A stretch of 64,000 bases of DNA, from positions 62,001 to 126,000 of the forward strand of contig VWZP01010273.1 of assembly GCA_013396995.1 (NCBI GenBank), read 5' to 3'. Source of the DNA: Dicaeum eximium. Taxonomy: Eukaryota; Chordata; Aves; Passeriformes; Dicaeidae. Position 1 is the first letter of the stretch. Every line of letters starts with the position of its first letter. The notes under the pieces are model-generated. The model ran no database searches and was not told the DNA's origin. It saw only the letters and a list, made by a program, of their open reading frames with translations. Positions 1 through 13,400 of this stretch are shown piece after piece. The position numbers and the translations under genes were made by a program.

Positions 1-3000
1 ATAAATACCAGTTAATCAGTTTAATATCATTAATCAGTTTTCTGATTAAAGGCAGTTTACTTAACCAGAGTTAAATACATCTGCAGGAAAAAATACCCAC
101 CAAATTTTTGGAAAATATGCAGGAATATGTAAATTCCTCAGCAAACAAAAAAGTTTTGGTTTTCAAAAAAGGTATCATTTATTCACTAGAAGATCTTTTT
201 CTTCCAGTTTTATGGACTCTGCACTCTGTAGAATATGAATGCACATGCCTGTGAGCAGTAATGAGGTTCAGAGAAATGAATGATAGATAAGAGTAGAGTG
301 CTCTCAGTGGAGGACATAAGCATCATTTTAGCCTCCCACATGTGTAGTCATGTCTTTGCCCTTCAATAATGAGACTCTCAACATTTGCATCACAAACTTG
401 AAATAGCAGATGATATCCAAGACCCATAAGACTACTTCCCTTTATGTCACTAAATCTCTGCCCCAGAGATGGTTTTCCCAGAGCTGCTGGCATATAAGCA
501 GCTCAGATGCATGAGCTAGAATCCTTATAGAATGGTACAACAGGAAAACCCTTCAGATTTTTAGTTATTTGTCATTATCAGGTAGCACAGTTGCACATTA
601 CACAGTAAAGCCCCAGGTATGTGTGACCTCTACAATATTTGACCAGTTCTGACTCATTAAACTAATCCAGTACAAGCTAGAAAATCAATTAAAGAATAGA
701 TTATTTTTGCTATGTAACTTTTGCTAACTACTCACTTGTGTGTCACATTTGGGATGGGGAAACAGAGCAGGTTAGAAACCATTACAAAAATCATTCACTG
801 GCCTCCAATACAAAGAATGCCAGTGAGACTAGCCTGGTGTCACACAAGCAGCCAAGACATTGCTAGATTCTGCCAGCAATCAACTTTAGAAAGTTAAAAA
901 AACTGTCCTCTGGCCATGTCCAAGATCCTGCAGAAAGCTGAGCCAGGGGTGCAAGAACTCAGTGTAGCAGTCCAGGACACTAGCCAGGACTTAGGCATAC
1001 TGAGCAGCTGGAGTAAATGTCCTGTTTCCTGAGTCCATGGTGCTGGTCGACACTGGACCATGGGGACATGATCTGCATGAGGCTGATGTGAAAGTGCCAT
1101 AGGAGTCTTAGAAAAAGAAATCACAATTCACTACTATATCTGTCTTTTATAGTTAATACATTTCAAATTATATATCACTGAGTTCTTTCATTCTAGCCTC
1201 TACCCTACCTAGAGGTTTTCCTGTGACACAATTATTCTTATTTTCTTTGAGCTTCTAGATCTGCAAAGCAATACATCAATAAGAGATGGTGGAAACCATA
1301 GTGAGAGATTATAAGAGGTCAAGGTTTCACTAATGAGGCAGAAGGTAGGAAGACCAAAGAAGAGGCAAAACTTCTGAGCCAAGAAGCTTCAGGAATTAGC
1401 ACTCAGTTGAGCACAGAAGGAAGTTAAGTATTCACCTCAGGTTCTTACATCTTTTCTGTCACTAATCCAGGGCTCATTATTGTTAGAATGTGCAATGGGT
1501 TTATTTTATCATCTTAGAAAATTGGTTTTAACAAGGTGGTGAAGCTACAAGTTAAATTATAAGCTACACATTTAAACAGTTTGACAAAAGTCAATATAAA
1601 TTTCAAGAATCCAATTGTCAAATTCAGATAAGTCAAGCCTTTAAAATCAAAGAACATCATTAGGCTGAGCTTAGAAAGATTGATTACCTTCTCTCTCTAA
1701 TTAACTGAACTTCAATATTATGAGCTGCTTTTTAGGAAATCATAGCCAGCTGAATGTGACCATGTGATTAAAGAACACATAAAGAAGACACCACATAAGA
1801 AAGCTGTGTGGTAATTATTCCGGTCAATTAATTGGTAAAAAAAAATCAAATGCTTTTATCTATTTAAATTCTCTTCATTCTATCAGCCATTGAATACATT
1901 AGACCAGAAGACAATTGGCACTGTGTTCTGTCTTTCTTTTCAGGGAAGTCAAGCATATCATGACTCTAAGGTCACTTTTTGTTTGAGTACTTAAAAAGCT
2001 GTTATTCTGATTTACAAATTATCTGTTGTACTAAAGTGCTTTGGTCAATACTAGAAGATAAAAGCATATCTTAAAATGAGAAAAATATTTTCCGTTGTTC
2101 TTTTTTTCAGAATTGATTTATAAATTATGAAGTTGATTTTCACAAAGGTAAGTAATCAGTTTAGGAAGATTTTAGGAAGTTCGAGCCATTGTAAGCTATA
2201 ATGTGAAAAATCACAAATTTTAAAAATTGTCCTCATTTTGCCAAAAATAAATGCAACATATAGATACCGTTTGTTTTTAATAGTCATAGAGCTGAAGGAT
2301 AAGCTGAGAACTGAATCCTATTTGTTGAGCACTAGAGACAATTCACACCTCTTAAGGAGATATAATAATATATACTGCTTCTATATTTTAAATGGCTTTT
2401 TCAAACTAAATTAGTATCTGGCTTCTCAAAACCTCTGCAATACTTTCTGGTTTTGGTGTATTTTCAAAAGTTGAATTAACTTTTATTCCTTTTTCTTTAT
2501 TATAGCCTCATATATAATAAATAGCAGTACTCAAACATCACTTGGTTTTTAAAGTTACATTCTTATAGCTAATAGTTTTTCACTATGCTCTATAATACTA
2601 ATATTTGTTTGCTCTTTTATTTATTTTTACTTTTATCATATTTGGCTATTTCAGAGTGCATGCATAATATCTATGCTCTCTATGCTATAAAATACTTACT
2701 AAATCTAGATTATGTTTATGTATACTAAATACACTATACTGTAAACATATACATATACATGACAACCTACTTTAAACATTGATTACATTTCTATCTATAA
2801 TTTTTTCAAAGCTATTTTATAATATGTCTGTAAACAGCTTCTGTAGCATTTGCAAATATTTTGTCCTTGTTCCTTAATTGTCTTTGGTCCTTAATTCTAA
2901 TGTGCATGTTTGGTTTTTTTTCTTCTATGCACTTTGACTTTTTAACATCAGCCACTTTCAACTCTAAAAAAATTGTTTTCTAACACCTTTTCATTACTAA

Positions 3001-4276
3001 AGGGGTATTCCATATAGCTATAGTTTTAAGTTACTCTTGTATATTAATGAAATCTTTGATTTTAATGAAATCAACCTATACCACTACAGACAGTAAGTTT
3101 TATCAGATTTTGGTCTTTTTGCTTGATTTTCTCAAATTCTCCTTCTAAGTGTTTCATCATCTTTTCAAACATTTTAGTAATAATTGTCACTACTAAAATT
3201 CCAGCAAAGGATTTGAGAGTTGTGTATCTAGGGTATCAGATGAAAACTAGTTCTTATTCTCACTACACAGGTGAATGTGAAGAAAGCATTAAATCAAATG
3301 TGCTCAACCACAGAATGGCCAAGGCTGTTAAAATGCTTACAGAAATTAAATTGTTGATATGTGGCAAATTGTAGTTGTTATGGTTACTAGGGCTTCTTTT
3401 GAAGTGCTGTAATATTAAAGTTAAAACAAAAATAAAGATTAATTTGGAATAAGGCCCTCATGATTTAAAGTGTCACTGAATGACCTCAGTACCTATTAAC
3501 TTCAATGAACAATAAATTTTTATGACACTTATGCAGGATAAGGTCCTAAACCATTTACATGATAGTTGTGCTTCATTTCTGGATGCTCACTAGCTCTCAT
3601 TTTATTATATAGAGGCAGAGTCAATTATTCTAAATGGAAGCATCAGTAAAAATTGACCTTGTATGATAGATAGCTTCCATAATTATTGTTGTTGCCTTTT
3701 TGCTGTGGTATGCAGATGCAACTAAAACTCTGTTTCATTGCAGTAGCTGATAGAAAATTGTCAGTCTCTGTGGAAAAAGTACCAGATATAGGGCAAAGTA
3801 AGATAACCATGATGATTAAGGAGATGAAAAAAATCTCAGATGGAGACTAGGACCTTTTCCTTTTTAATCTTAGAAAGGAGAAGAATAAGAGGACACACAA
3901 CAACTTTTAGCTCTTATAGCTCAGGAGAGGGCCTTAATAGGGCTGCTTCAAGGCTAGATATTTGCATTGCTAAATATTTCAGATATTCTTAAATGCAACC
4001 ATCAAGCTTTTCACATAAGTCAGAATAGTCATAGTTGGAATATTGGACTATAGGGACTATTTGACTTCTCCACGCCAGGGTAGCTAAATCATCTTAGAAT
4101 GGTTTAGAAAAATGAACTTCAAGATTATTTTTTTGCCAAATCTTCTCCCTCCATGACAATAATTACATTCTCTAAGCAGGTTTTGATCAGTGATGTGGCT
4201 GCTAAAAGTTTATAACATAGTGGCTATTATGAAGGAAATGGCTAGCAAGCTATTAATTACCAAATTTAAGATTTAC
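1..4276. other. Unique AT-rich non-coding DNA
   Basis: No gene is recognisable on either strand; the few open frames are under 85 codons and have no family resemblance. The sequence is AT-rich with short A and T runs, and no interspersed repeat was recognised. At the extreme left edge (12-49) the octamer TTAATCAG occurs twice in direct and once in inverted orientation. The stretch is most simply intergenic or intronic. Confidence 0.7.
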
Positions 4277-4277
4277 A

Positions 4278-4432
4278 AATCACAGAACCACAGAATCACA
4301 GAATAGTTAGGGTTGGAAGGGACCTCTGGAGATCATGTAGTCCAAACCCCCTTCCAAAGAAGGGTCACTCAGTGCAAGTGACACAGGATGGGCCTGATCC
4401 TGGACAACCAGCTCTGGGTGGCCCAGCTCGAG
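4278..4432 (-). mobile_element. CR1 LINE 3'-end fragment
   Basis: Avian CR1 (chicken repeat 1) is a non-LTR retrotransposon whose copies are usually 5'-truncated and end in short octamer-like repeats. Here the plus strand opens with repeated tcacagaat-type units (4280-4304), then the diagnostic ggttggaagggacctctgg and a gtagtccaaaccccc-like block, which is the complement of a CR1 3' UTR. The copy is therefore in minus orientation with its 3' end at the left. Similarity fades after about 4400, and the right boundary is set where an oppositely oriented CR1-like tail begins. No coding part is retained. Confidence 0.85.
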
Positions 4433-4482
4433 CGGAGGATCCAGAGATCCTTTCCAACAATGGCCACTCTGAGATTCACTTA
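4433..4482 (+). mobile_element. CR1-like 3' tail, opposite orientation
   Basis: The stretch reads gagatcctttccaacaatgg followed by gccactctgagattcac. This resembles the plus-strand CR1/SINE 3' end (ggtcccttccaac... then attctgtgattc). It directly abuts a minus-strand CR1 end, so the two 3' tails point outward. It is short and diverged; it could instead be part of one composite element. Confidence 0.45.
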
Positions 4483-5210
4483 TTCAAGGTTTAGAGGAAC
4501 AGTGATATCCACAGAAAACGCCTGACTACACAATCACATAAGGTAGTAAATGCACCAAAGAAAGGCAATTCTGTGATTTTTATTATATGAAAAGAGTGTT
4601 ACTGGCAATTATGAAAGCTAGAGCATCGTATGTCAAAGATGAAAGCTGGTGCAAATAAATATTATCAATTTTTGTAATATAAATTTTTTTGTATCTTTCA
4701 TAGTAGCTTCCTAAAGTCATGACTAATAGCTAACAGAATGTGAATTACCATCTCTTACCAAAGAATTTTGCTTTTTATTTTGCACAGAGCCAAGTAGAGT
4801 GAATAGCAAAAGAAGCATTTAGTCTATGCAGTATAAATAAAAGAATGTTTGAAAATTATCACTGATTATTTACTAAGGTAGATTCCCATGATATAATTTC
4901 TTTGCTCAGTGTGAAGAAAGAAAAATAGAATACCTGCAGTCTTCCAATCTTCAATGGAACATGGTGTGAGCTCTGAGCATTGCATAGCTAGTACACCAGT
5001 TGTGCAATTTTACATTTGGATAAAGCACACCCATCTTTTTACTATATATGTAGAATAGGAACTGGCAATTATTTTGTAGATTATGGCATCTTAATAAGAG
5101 AAAAGCATCACAAGATTATTTCAGCTATTGAACCAGCAGCTCCTATACAAAATGAAACACAGAGAGAAAGCCTAAAGAGTATGGAAGCAAGGATATGTAG
5201 CCAGGGAGGA
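4483..5210. other. Unique AT-rich DNA
   Basis: No gene or repeat was recognised between two CR1 fragments. The 68-codon open frame here has no recognisable domain and lies in AT-rich sequence. Confidence 0.6.
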
Positions 5211-5285
5211 GTCACAGAATAACAGAATGGTTTGGTTTGGAAGGGATCTCAGAGATCATTTAATTCCAGCCCCCACCTCTATGGA
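5211..5285 (-). mobile_element. Short CR1 LINE 3' tail
   Basis: The plus strand reads tcacagaataacagaatggt, then tttggtttggaagggatctc, then agagatcatttaattccag and cccccacctct. This is the complement of the terminal part of a CR1 3' UTR. Only about 75 bases are recognisable, so the copy is extremely 5'-truncated, and it runs on the minus strand. Confidence 0.85.
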
Positions 5286-5714
5286 ATATAGAGAAATTGT
5301 CTAAGCAGCCAGGGATCATGTAAGGAAAGCTAAAGCCCTGATAGATAGAATTAAATTTTATCTTTAATTAATATTAATTCTGTTTGCTGCGAGATAAACT
5401 TGACCTTGATTTTTACTCACAACAATATTAAATTTTCTGGAATTCTTCTGGTGTGTTCTGTAGTTACTTTTTTTTTTTTTTAAAATCAAAAGCACTTCCT
5501 TTTTAACATGTCTTTAGAGATTCGCTTTATATTTATGGCTGTATGATAAAAATATAATGATTAACATCTTTGGGGATTAATGTGCTTTTTCATCAATGTA
5601 ATTGCTTTTTGTGAAGGAAAAATAGAGGAAAACTTGGGAGCTCGTTATAAGTATTCTGATTACATTTTTTTAAGGGATTTAAGAAATGGCCATCGTCTCC
5701 AGCAGCTTTGGGTT
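5286..5714. other. Unique AT-rich DNA with short poly-T
   Basis: A poly-T run lies near 5468-5481 in otherwise unremarkable AT-rich sequence. No gene or repeat was recognised. Confidence 0.6.
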
Positions 5715-6240
5715 GTTATTAATGTAAGACACTTTTCCCACTGGCCCCTGGTGTCCAGCCCAGAAAGCCAGAGACCTCCATCCCTGGTGAACAGATGCAG
5801 CTGCTCCTTTCTCCTTTACAAGCCCAACAGTAGTTGCTGAGTGTGTTTTCCAAGCACACACACAGAGAGGACCCCAGCACAGCCAGCTACACGGGCTGCC
5901 ACAGACCAGGGGCTGCCTTGAGCGTCACCCGCCTGCGGGACAGGAACACACGCACAGGCAGCCAGCCCCCTCCCCTCCTTGGCCACACAGCACACACCCA
6001 ACACTCCCAGCTCACACTCATCAAGTACCCTGCATGACCCTGCTCTCTGTCCAACACTCCTGAACAGCTCCCAGGCCCTTTTATCCTCGCTGGCTGGTCT
6101 GGCTTGGGGCTCACCAGCAAAGAGATGGATGCTGTAGTGCGCTCATCTCACAGGTACTGCACCCTCTGGCTCCCCCACCCAAATATCAGCCTGATAAGCC
6201 TGCCCAGACTCACAACCTCTTACTTGCTGGCTGATGTCAT
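5715..6240. other. Isolated GC-rich patch of unknown origin
   Basis: About 500 bases are much richer in G and C than either flank, with sharp transitions near 5715 and 6240. Overlapping open frames occur on both strands, but none resembles a known protein and all are explained by composition. On the minus strand a TATA-like GATAAAAGG lies at 6077-6085, followed downstream by GC-rich sequence. That arrangement fits a decayed retroviral LTR or another promoter-bearing insertion. There is no convincing poly-A signal or TG...CA terminus. A CpG-poor relic of a promoter is an alternative. Confidence 0.4.
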
Positions 6241-8780
6241 GATAAGCTTTTGTTGATTGTTGATTTTTATTTTTGTTTGTGACAAGTATTGTGTATCATG
6301 ACTTACTATTCAAATTTAAATTTAAAAGTACTTAATCCTACTTTATTATCCAGGCTCACTGACAGCATAAATCAGTCAGTGTAAGAACACAGTTGCTCAG
6401 TTCTGTGCATCCTAATCTTTCACTAAATCTCAAGCTTTTACTTTTAAACTTATGCCCTTCGTTACCTTGGAGCATATAGTTCTAAGAAATATTCTGGACT
6501 TGGTTTGAAACATGCTGTCTTAACTATAACATTTAAAAACAACCACTAATAGCTAGTCTTTTCCAGGTAATACAGGTTTCAGAGGCAATGATATCTGGTT
6601 AAATAGTGCAATTTGATTTGTCACATAGCTCAATACTGAAGTGAAGGAAAAGTTACTCAACTAAAATTGTGAAGGAGAAAAGCAATATACAACTATAAAG
6701 CACTTATGTTTCTGTACTCTGAAGACGCTGTTCTAACTAGGCAGCTGTTTCTAGGGTGGCACACTGCATTAGGGCAGTGTCTGAATGGTTCTGAACACCT
6801 AGGAAAACAAACAATGATGGGGCAAGGATTGATGGCTATTTAACAATAATAGCTTCATTTCACTTGTACCCAAATTTTCACTTTTTTTTTTAAAGTAGCA
6901 TTAATCCATAGCAGCAACTTCATCATTTATGAAGATCTATTATTGAGCGGAAAGAATGGGGCTTGAGGCACTTTAGCAGAACAGGAACAAAAACACTTTG
7001 AAGCAGCAGTAGTTACATTATCTACAACTCCTATATATAAAGCAGTGTAAGAAAATTGTCTGATGATTCTAATATGCTTATTTTTTTCTAGATATGTTTG
7101 TATTTTGCTTTTTATATTTCCCAGATGTTAAAAAATTTGCCTACCTAATCCTCAAACTAGAAATTCTAAAGTTGGAGAAAGCAAGCCCAAGGGTAAAACA
7201 ACTTCATGACTAGTGAATTAAAGATTTAATAAGAATAAAAATTATTTGGTTTTTTGTTAATAGCTTTTAATGTCATGCATTAAACATCCCTTGAGTCCTA
7301 TGCCAACCAATGGTATAAGCATCAGGACAATTTTTTTGTTTGTTCAGTCTTGATTTCCCATAATCTTTGCACCAAATACTGCAGCTATAAGCATTACATT
7401 TGCATATTACAGACTTCAGTTTTGAAGACAGTCTCTTATGTGAATCCCTTTACAAGCTCACATATATTTTGCTCACAGATGTTGTAATACTAAGACAGGC
7501 ATAAGACCTATATTATGAAATTTATTTCAGAAAGCATCCTTTAAGATACACTTTTGGCTGTATGAAAGATTACCAAGGGAGTTTAAAATTGGTCTCAGTT
7601 CAGTTTCATAATAGTTTAAAACTCATGAGACCTCTCTTATCTTTCCCCATATCAGGTTATCACTGTTTTAAGAAACAAATTGAAAACACCTTTATAATTC
7701 TAACTTACATCCTGAAATTTTATATGGAGAGTAAACAAAGCCAACTTCCCTAAGCTTTCCACAAGTAATAGATTCTTTCTTGATATTCTACTGATACTAA
7801 GCCTATGGCATCCAAAATATTTGCTTTTCCATTTCTACCACAGAAACAAAAACAAATGAACCAAAAAACCCCTTTATCTTTGCCAAACATTACATTGAGC
7901 AAAGTACGGCCTGTAAAAAATTAGCATTTCTCATCTTCTCTGCCATCTTAACAAATACATGTAATCACTCTGTAGCCTAAGTCTACAATTACAGTCTTAA
8001 ACAGAAAAATAAAGTTAATGCAACAAATCTGAATGATGAAATATGTACAGGACTGTCATCGGTTTTGTACGTCCAGAACCCAAATTTCTGTAATGTCCTG
8101 TCCTGTCCTGCTCTCTAACACATGGCTTCTCTCAGTCTTTGGAACTTCTAGCAAACAATGATAATTTATTTTCCACAAAACTAAGCAAGGCATCAGAGAT
8201 TTTCTACAAACCAAATATAAACATTAGAGAACTTGAAAAAGAGGCTGTTACTAGCATGTTGTAAAAAATCCCGAAAACTGAAACCACCACTGCTAACATC
8301 CCTCCACCAGTGAATATATGACAGCACCTTATGAGTTAATTAGACTATTAAATTGTGTATGCTTTGCATATCTAGGAAGCTAGGATACAAAGAAAACATT
8401 CTGCTGTTTACCATGTAGGGCATATTGCAGCCTATTTTAAGAAACCATCATAGCATACAATAATTTTGTTTCAATTGTAATGTCTTACTTATAAAAAAAT
8501 CCACCAGAAATATTATCCCAGAAGGCATATGTTTCATATAAAGTTGATAAATGTGAGCAAATTAAAATATCGTACAGGCAAATTACAGAGAAAATTAAAC
8601 TGTTTTCCAACACGCCTGAAGGGAGCAACAGATTTTTGATTCCTATAAATCAAGTCTGGATTGCTTCCTAGAAGGCATTTTTTCTATAGACTACAGGGTC
8701 AATGATGAAATCCTATGGCCTATTCTATCTCAGGAGTAAGATTAGATGACCGTTTTCTAGTCATCTATAGACCTGTTAGC
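6241..8780. other. Unique AT-rich DNA
   Basis: No gene or repeat family was recognised. Open frames are 63 codons or shorter and lack recognisable features. Short homopolymer runs only. Confidence 0.65.
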
Positions 8781-8961
8781 TATATTTAAATGAGTATTTT
8801 TCTTCATATGATACATCTATAATTGGATGTGGTTGACGATTGCCTTAGACTACCCAAGAGCAAGACCAGGTTATATTTAGATGAATACTTCCTTTATATG
8901 ATCTGTCTATAATTGGATGTCATTGAAGGTTGCTTTAGACTCCCCCAGAGAAAGACTAGGC
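8781..8961. repeat. Diverged 90-bp tandem duplication
   Basis: Two adjacent units align with a period of 90-91 bases. Anchors are tatatttaaatga/tatatttagatga at 8781 and 8872, ctataattggatgt ending at 8830 and 8920, ttagactaccc/ttagactcccc near 8845 and 8935, and agaccagg/agactagg near 8863 and 8953. Many substitutions and one small indel separate the copies, so the duplication is old. A 61-codon open frame starting at 8917 overlaps it and looks accidental. Confidence 0.85.
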
Positions 8962-10401
8962 TATATAACAACAAATTTTATGGCAATAAGAAAGATGCCT
9001 CAAAGGCTGTTACAGAATGAAACCAACAGAACTAAGCAGATACTGCTCCTGCCACATGGCAGAAGCTACTGCTCTTCATGGCAGACATCTGAGCTGGCAT
9101 GAGTAACTGACAGCTTATTATATTTATAACAAAATATTGATTGTTGACCTGTCAATTACTTAGGAAAAAATAATTGCATGGTGTTTTTTCATTAAAGAAA
9201 GGAAGAGGTGGCTATGCAAATAAAAGATATTGGGTAAAAATGGCAAGAGAATTGGATCCTACAAAATATCACAATTTACACTCAAAAGTCAAGCAGACCT
9301 TCAAAACATTTTGGAATCTCATAAGAATTACTTTCATCAATCAGAAAATAGATGAAAATGTTGGATATTGAAAGAAATTTCTCTTACACATATTGAACAA
9401 TATCCTTTTCATTAAGCAATCCCACTGAGACCATCACTTACCCCTAGAAAGGTGTACAATGCAGTTTACAACTCCAAAATAATGACAGATTTATTATTTT
9501 ATTAGAAAGAAAACATGAACATGTCTTCTTCCTGCAAAAAGTTCAACTGACCATGTGTCTCAGGAAGAAGTTTACAATTCCCATTGTCAGTCATCAAGTT
9601 CTCATCTATATAAATATACAATGAAATTAAGATCATAAAAAATGTTCTGTCAGTGAGAATACTCATCTGTCTCTCAAATGTTCTTAGTCATAAAAAAATA
9701 ATTTGCTGAAGGACTGTTTCTTTTTCCTTTGCCTTTCAAATATTTTAATTTAACAGAATTCAGTGACAGCTTTTGCTGTTAAAATCACAACATAGACATC
9801 AGATCTATCAACTGGAAATAACACGTATAAGATTCTACAAAAATAGCCTCTCTGGGATAGTAATAAATCTATTCTTCTAAGAATCATTTGACAATTTTAC
9901 CTGCAACTTCAACTTTACAAATTATTTGCATACAACCTATATCCTGGAAATATTCTACTTTGACAACAATGCAATTATATGCTTTTAGTTTCACAAAATA
10001 CGGTGCAACATTCTATGAATGTGGAAGGAACGTGACCTTAACATTAAGGAACTAACTCTGTTAACAAGTGAATTTTGGTTTGCACCTAAAATGGATTCAT
10101 CTTAATGAATTTTAAAAGCAAGTCTGTAGTCTAAGCCAGTCATCTAGTCTTCTGCAGTAAGAGCACAACTCTTACTAAGTATCTGTAGCAGCCTGTATGC
10201 ACCCACACACATAAAAAAATGTATTTAAAATAAATGGGAAACTCTTCCATTCTGTCATTCCTTAGTTATAAGGAGAGCCCAGACCAGTATCTTAAACTCA
10301 GGCCTGGTATTTATGTTACTGAAGGTAGGTGAGGTAAATTCATGTGGAATTCATTCCTCGTGTAGAACATCCAAATACTGTCACACACGTTAAACGTTAA
10401 C
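8962..10401. other. Unique AT-rich DNA
   Basis: No recognisable gene, RNA or interspersed repeat. Confidence 0.65.
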
Positions 10402-10430
10402 TACACACACACACACACACAAAAAAAAAA
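10402..10430. repeat. (CA)n microsatellite plus poly-A
   Basis: About nine CA dinucleotides are followed directly by ten A residues. A dinucleotide microsatellite like this is likely to vary in length between individuals. Confidence 0.95.
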
Positions 10431-13400
10431 GGCAAAATTTTATTTTAATGCTAAACAATAGAAGTTACAAGCATATTAACAAAATGGAGCTGTAGACAAA
10501 TCCCTACACACCTAAACTCACACCTCTTCACAATTTGCACTGTTTACACAATTCACACCTACACAACATTCATATTTGCTTCTAGTGTGTCACAGAAGAG
10601 GCTACCTCACCCTTGCACCAAAAATTATGACTTATAAAGAAAAGAAGCAATGTTTGACAAGAAAAAATAAAATAACACACTATTTCAGAGAGCAAAGTCA
10701 AATGCAGGTCTATCACAGAGATTTTCAGTAGATGCCCAAGCCAAAGTGTCTCAGATCCACACTGTGTACAAAGCACAAAAAGACCAGAAGAGAAAACTGA
10801 AGTTTTCCTTCCTTTTCAACACTTCTCCAACCATACATTAAGCCAAGTATGGATGATCTGTGCAAATTGAAGGAATTTTTAAGACCATACCTTCAATTGT
10901 AACTTCTACCCTCTCTGTACAAGAATATTTATCTGCATAAAAAGTCTTACCATTTTTGGTAGGTCTAATTTTCAAAATGCCTGGTGGACTTTGCATAATA
11001 ATAACTTCGAGCTACCTTTATAATTTTCCCACACTTTGTGAAAGCCTTTCTGTTTTTCTTCTTCGCTGTTTCATTTAATTTGTGCGTGTTTATAAGGACA
11101 TGGGGCAGATCTTAAAGAAAGAGAATTAATATAAAATTGAAACCACACAGTAGTGCTAGACAGTGCAGATTTGCAGATATATTCAATATTTATGGATTGT
11201 GTGGGTTATGCTCATAGCTCTAAAGTTCCTCTTAAAGTTCATTTAATCTAATCCACTCAGATGTCTCAAGAGATAAAGTTCCTCATTTAGTGTCATGTCA
11301 AAGCTTAGTCCAGCTTTTGCGGTGTCACTCCTTTTGACATATTGCTGAGATAGAACCTTTGAATTCAGAGGTTGCCAAGTAGAAACATGTAACTGAAATG
11401 ATTAATCAAATTATTGGGAGGGGGGGAGTAAGGAAAGAAAAAAAAAGATAAAAGAAAATCATTAATGATCTTCCTAGAATGAGAATTAGAGCGAAATCAC
11501 CACGGGCTTGCTAATTTCTTCAGCTGAATGGCTAAAGTCACAACATCATTTCTTGTCAAAGTATGCAAAAGAAGTAATGGCAATGCACTTTCAATATTTT
11601 ATTAGACATAGTAACTAGTTTATTTATATATTAAATAGTCTATAAACTTACATATTATTAGAAACAAATGTGATTTTCTGCAGTCATTTGAAATGTGTAG
11701 TTCAGAGATAGAGGATTCCTGTTATTTATTTATTAATTTATGCAGATCCTAACACAACAAATCTATAACCATGCTTTAAAGTTGATACCCATCTTTGTTG
11801 TGTTCTGATTAATGTATCAAGCTGAAAATATCTCTAACAAGAGAAATAGGGCCTCCTTTTATGTTCTGCTAAAAGCGAGTGAAGGGCTTATTCTCTGAAA
11901 AAAGTGTAACACAAAATTGTACACATGTGTTTGACATGTGTAGAATATCAAATTAACAGAAAAATGTTGTCACTGATTTCAAAAACAAGCCTATTAACAT
12001 TTGTACACTTTTCCTTTCAGAACTAGTAGTAAAGATTAATGGATGTTCAGCTACTGTACTTAAATGGCTGGTGTACAATGTCTGGTTCTTGAGCATGATT
12101 TTGCACAGTGCCATGCCAGTACCATCCCGCTACTTCACATGTGCATTTCTTCTGGGAGCTAATGTGAGTTTTCCCAGAGACACTAAAAGATAATATATTT
12201 TCCTACCATGCATCTGCATGGCTTCGGATCAAGCTTGTCACCTTCAGACTGAGTCACTCATACAAGAAAAGAGTCAGTGTAGGATGTTTTAACCATTATT
12301 AAAATTCTCTCACTCAGGAAGCACTCACAAAACTTCAATCTTCATTAACCCATTGACACCTCTTGATCCAGCTAACAAAATTAATCTCTTTGGAACAACT
12401 ATGCCAAAAAAACACTGATGGATTAATTTCTCACAACTAAAAGTCAGTAATTGCATTAATAGAAATATGTGGAACATTTAAAAAAATATTAGAGATCCTT
12501 TGTCCTGAGACCCTAAAGAAGTGCTTGGGCCTGTCTAGTAGGTTACTTCAATCATTTCTTTTTATATATGCTACTAATTTTATTTGACTTAGACAGCTCT
12601 CTGTAAGCCAATAGCAAAGAGATATCTACCCTCTAGGTTCTGATATATATTACCAGCTTACTTCCTAATAACCCCAAAAATGCTGTAAAAATATCTGTGA
12701 ATGGACTTCCTTCTTTGTGAAACAACAAATACTAACAATATTCTGAACTTCTAAATGTGAAGACATTTAACAGCAAGACAGTGCCCACCATCTTAGGCTC
12801 AATTTTTCTGATTTTTTTCCCACTAGTACTCTCATGCCAAGTAAACCCATAGCTCCTGACAAAACTGTGCAGCCTTTAACAGTGAATGTTTCCAGGCCTA
12901 TTCTAACAAGGTCCAGAAGGCCCTTCACATACTGAAGGGCCAACTATCTTTCTGAAATTCGGGTGTACATATTTGTTCTGACTTTTTTCAAACAAAATGA
13001 GCATTACCTCTTGATGATTGTGGCTCTGGGAGGTTTCCTCTCTCTCAAATTGAAAATACAAGAAAGCAGCTGCTTTGCCATTATCCAGTTCCAATATGCA
13101 TTCTACCCAAAACACAATACTGTATCATGAAAAAATAAAGCAGAAAAGCCCATATCAACCCCAGGGCTCATTGGATGTTTGCCATCTGCTTTTTAATCAT
13201 GTGGGGCACAACCTGATAGTCACATATGCAGAAATTAATTCAGATGTTAGCTGACTTCTGATTTATCATCACTGACAATAGAAAAGGAAGAGTTATGGTC
13301 CTCATAATTTGTGCTTGGACACGGAGCTCAGCCCAAATGTTCCCCATAGGGAACCAATGGGTCCAAGTGTACCTTCAATTCCTGCTTCTGAATGATCTCC

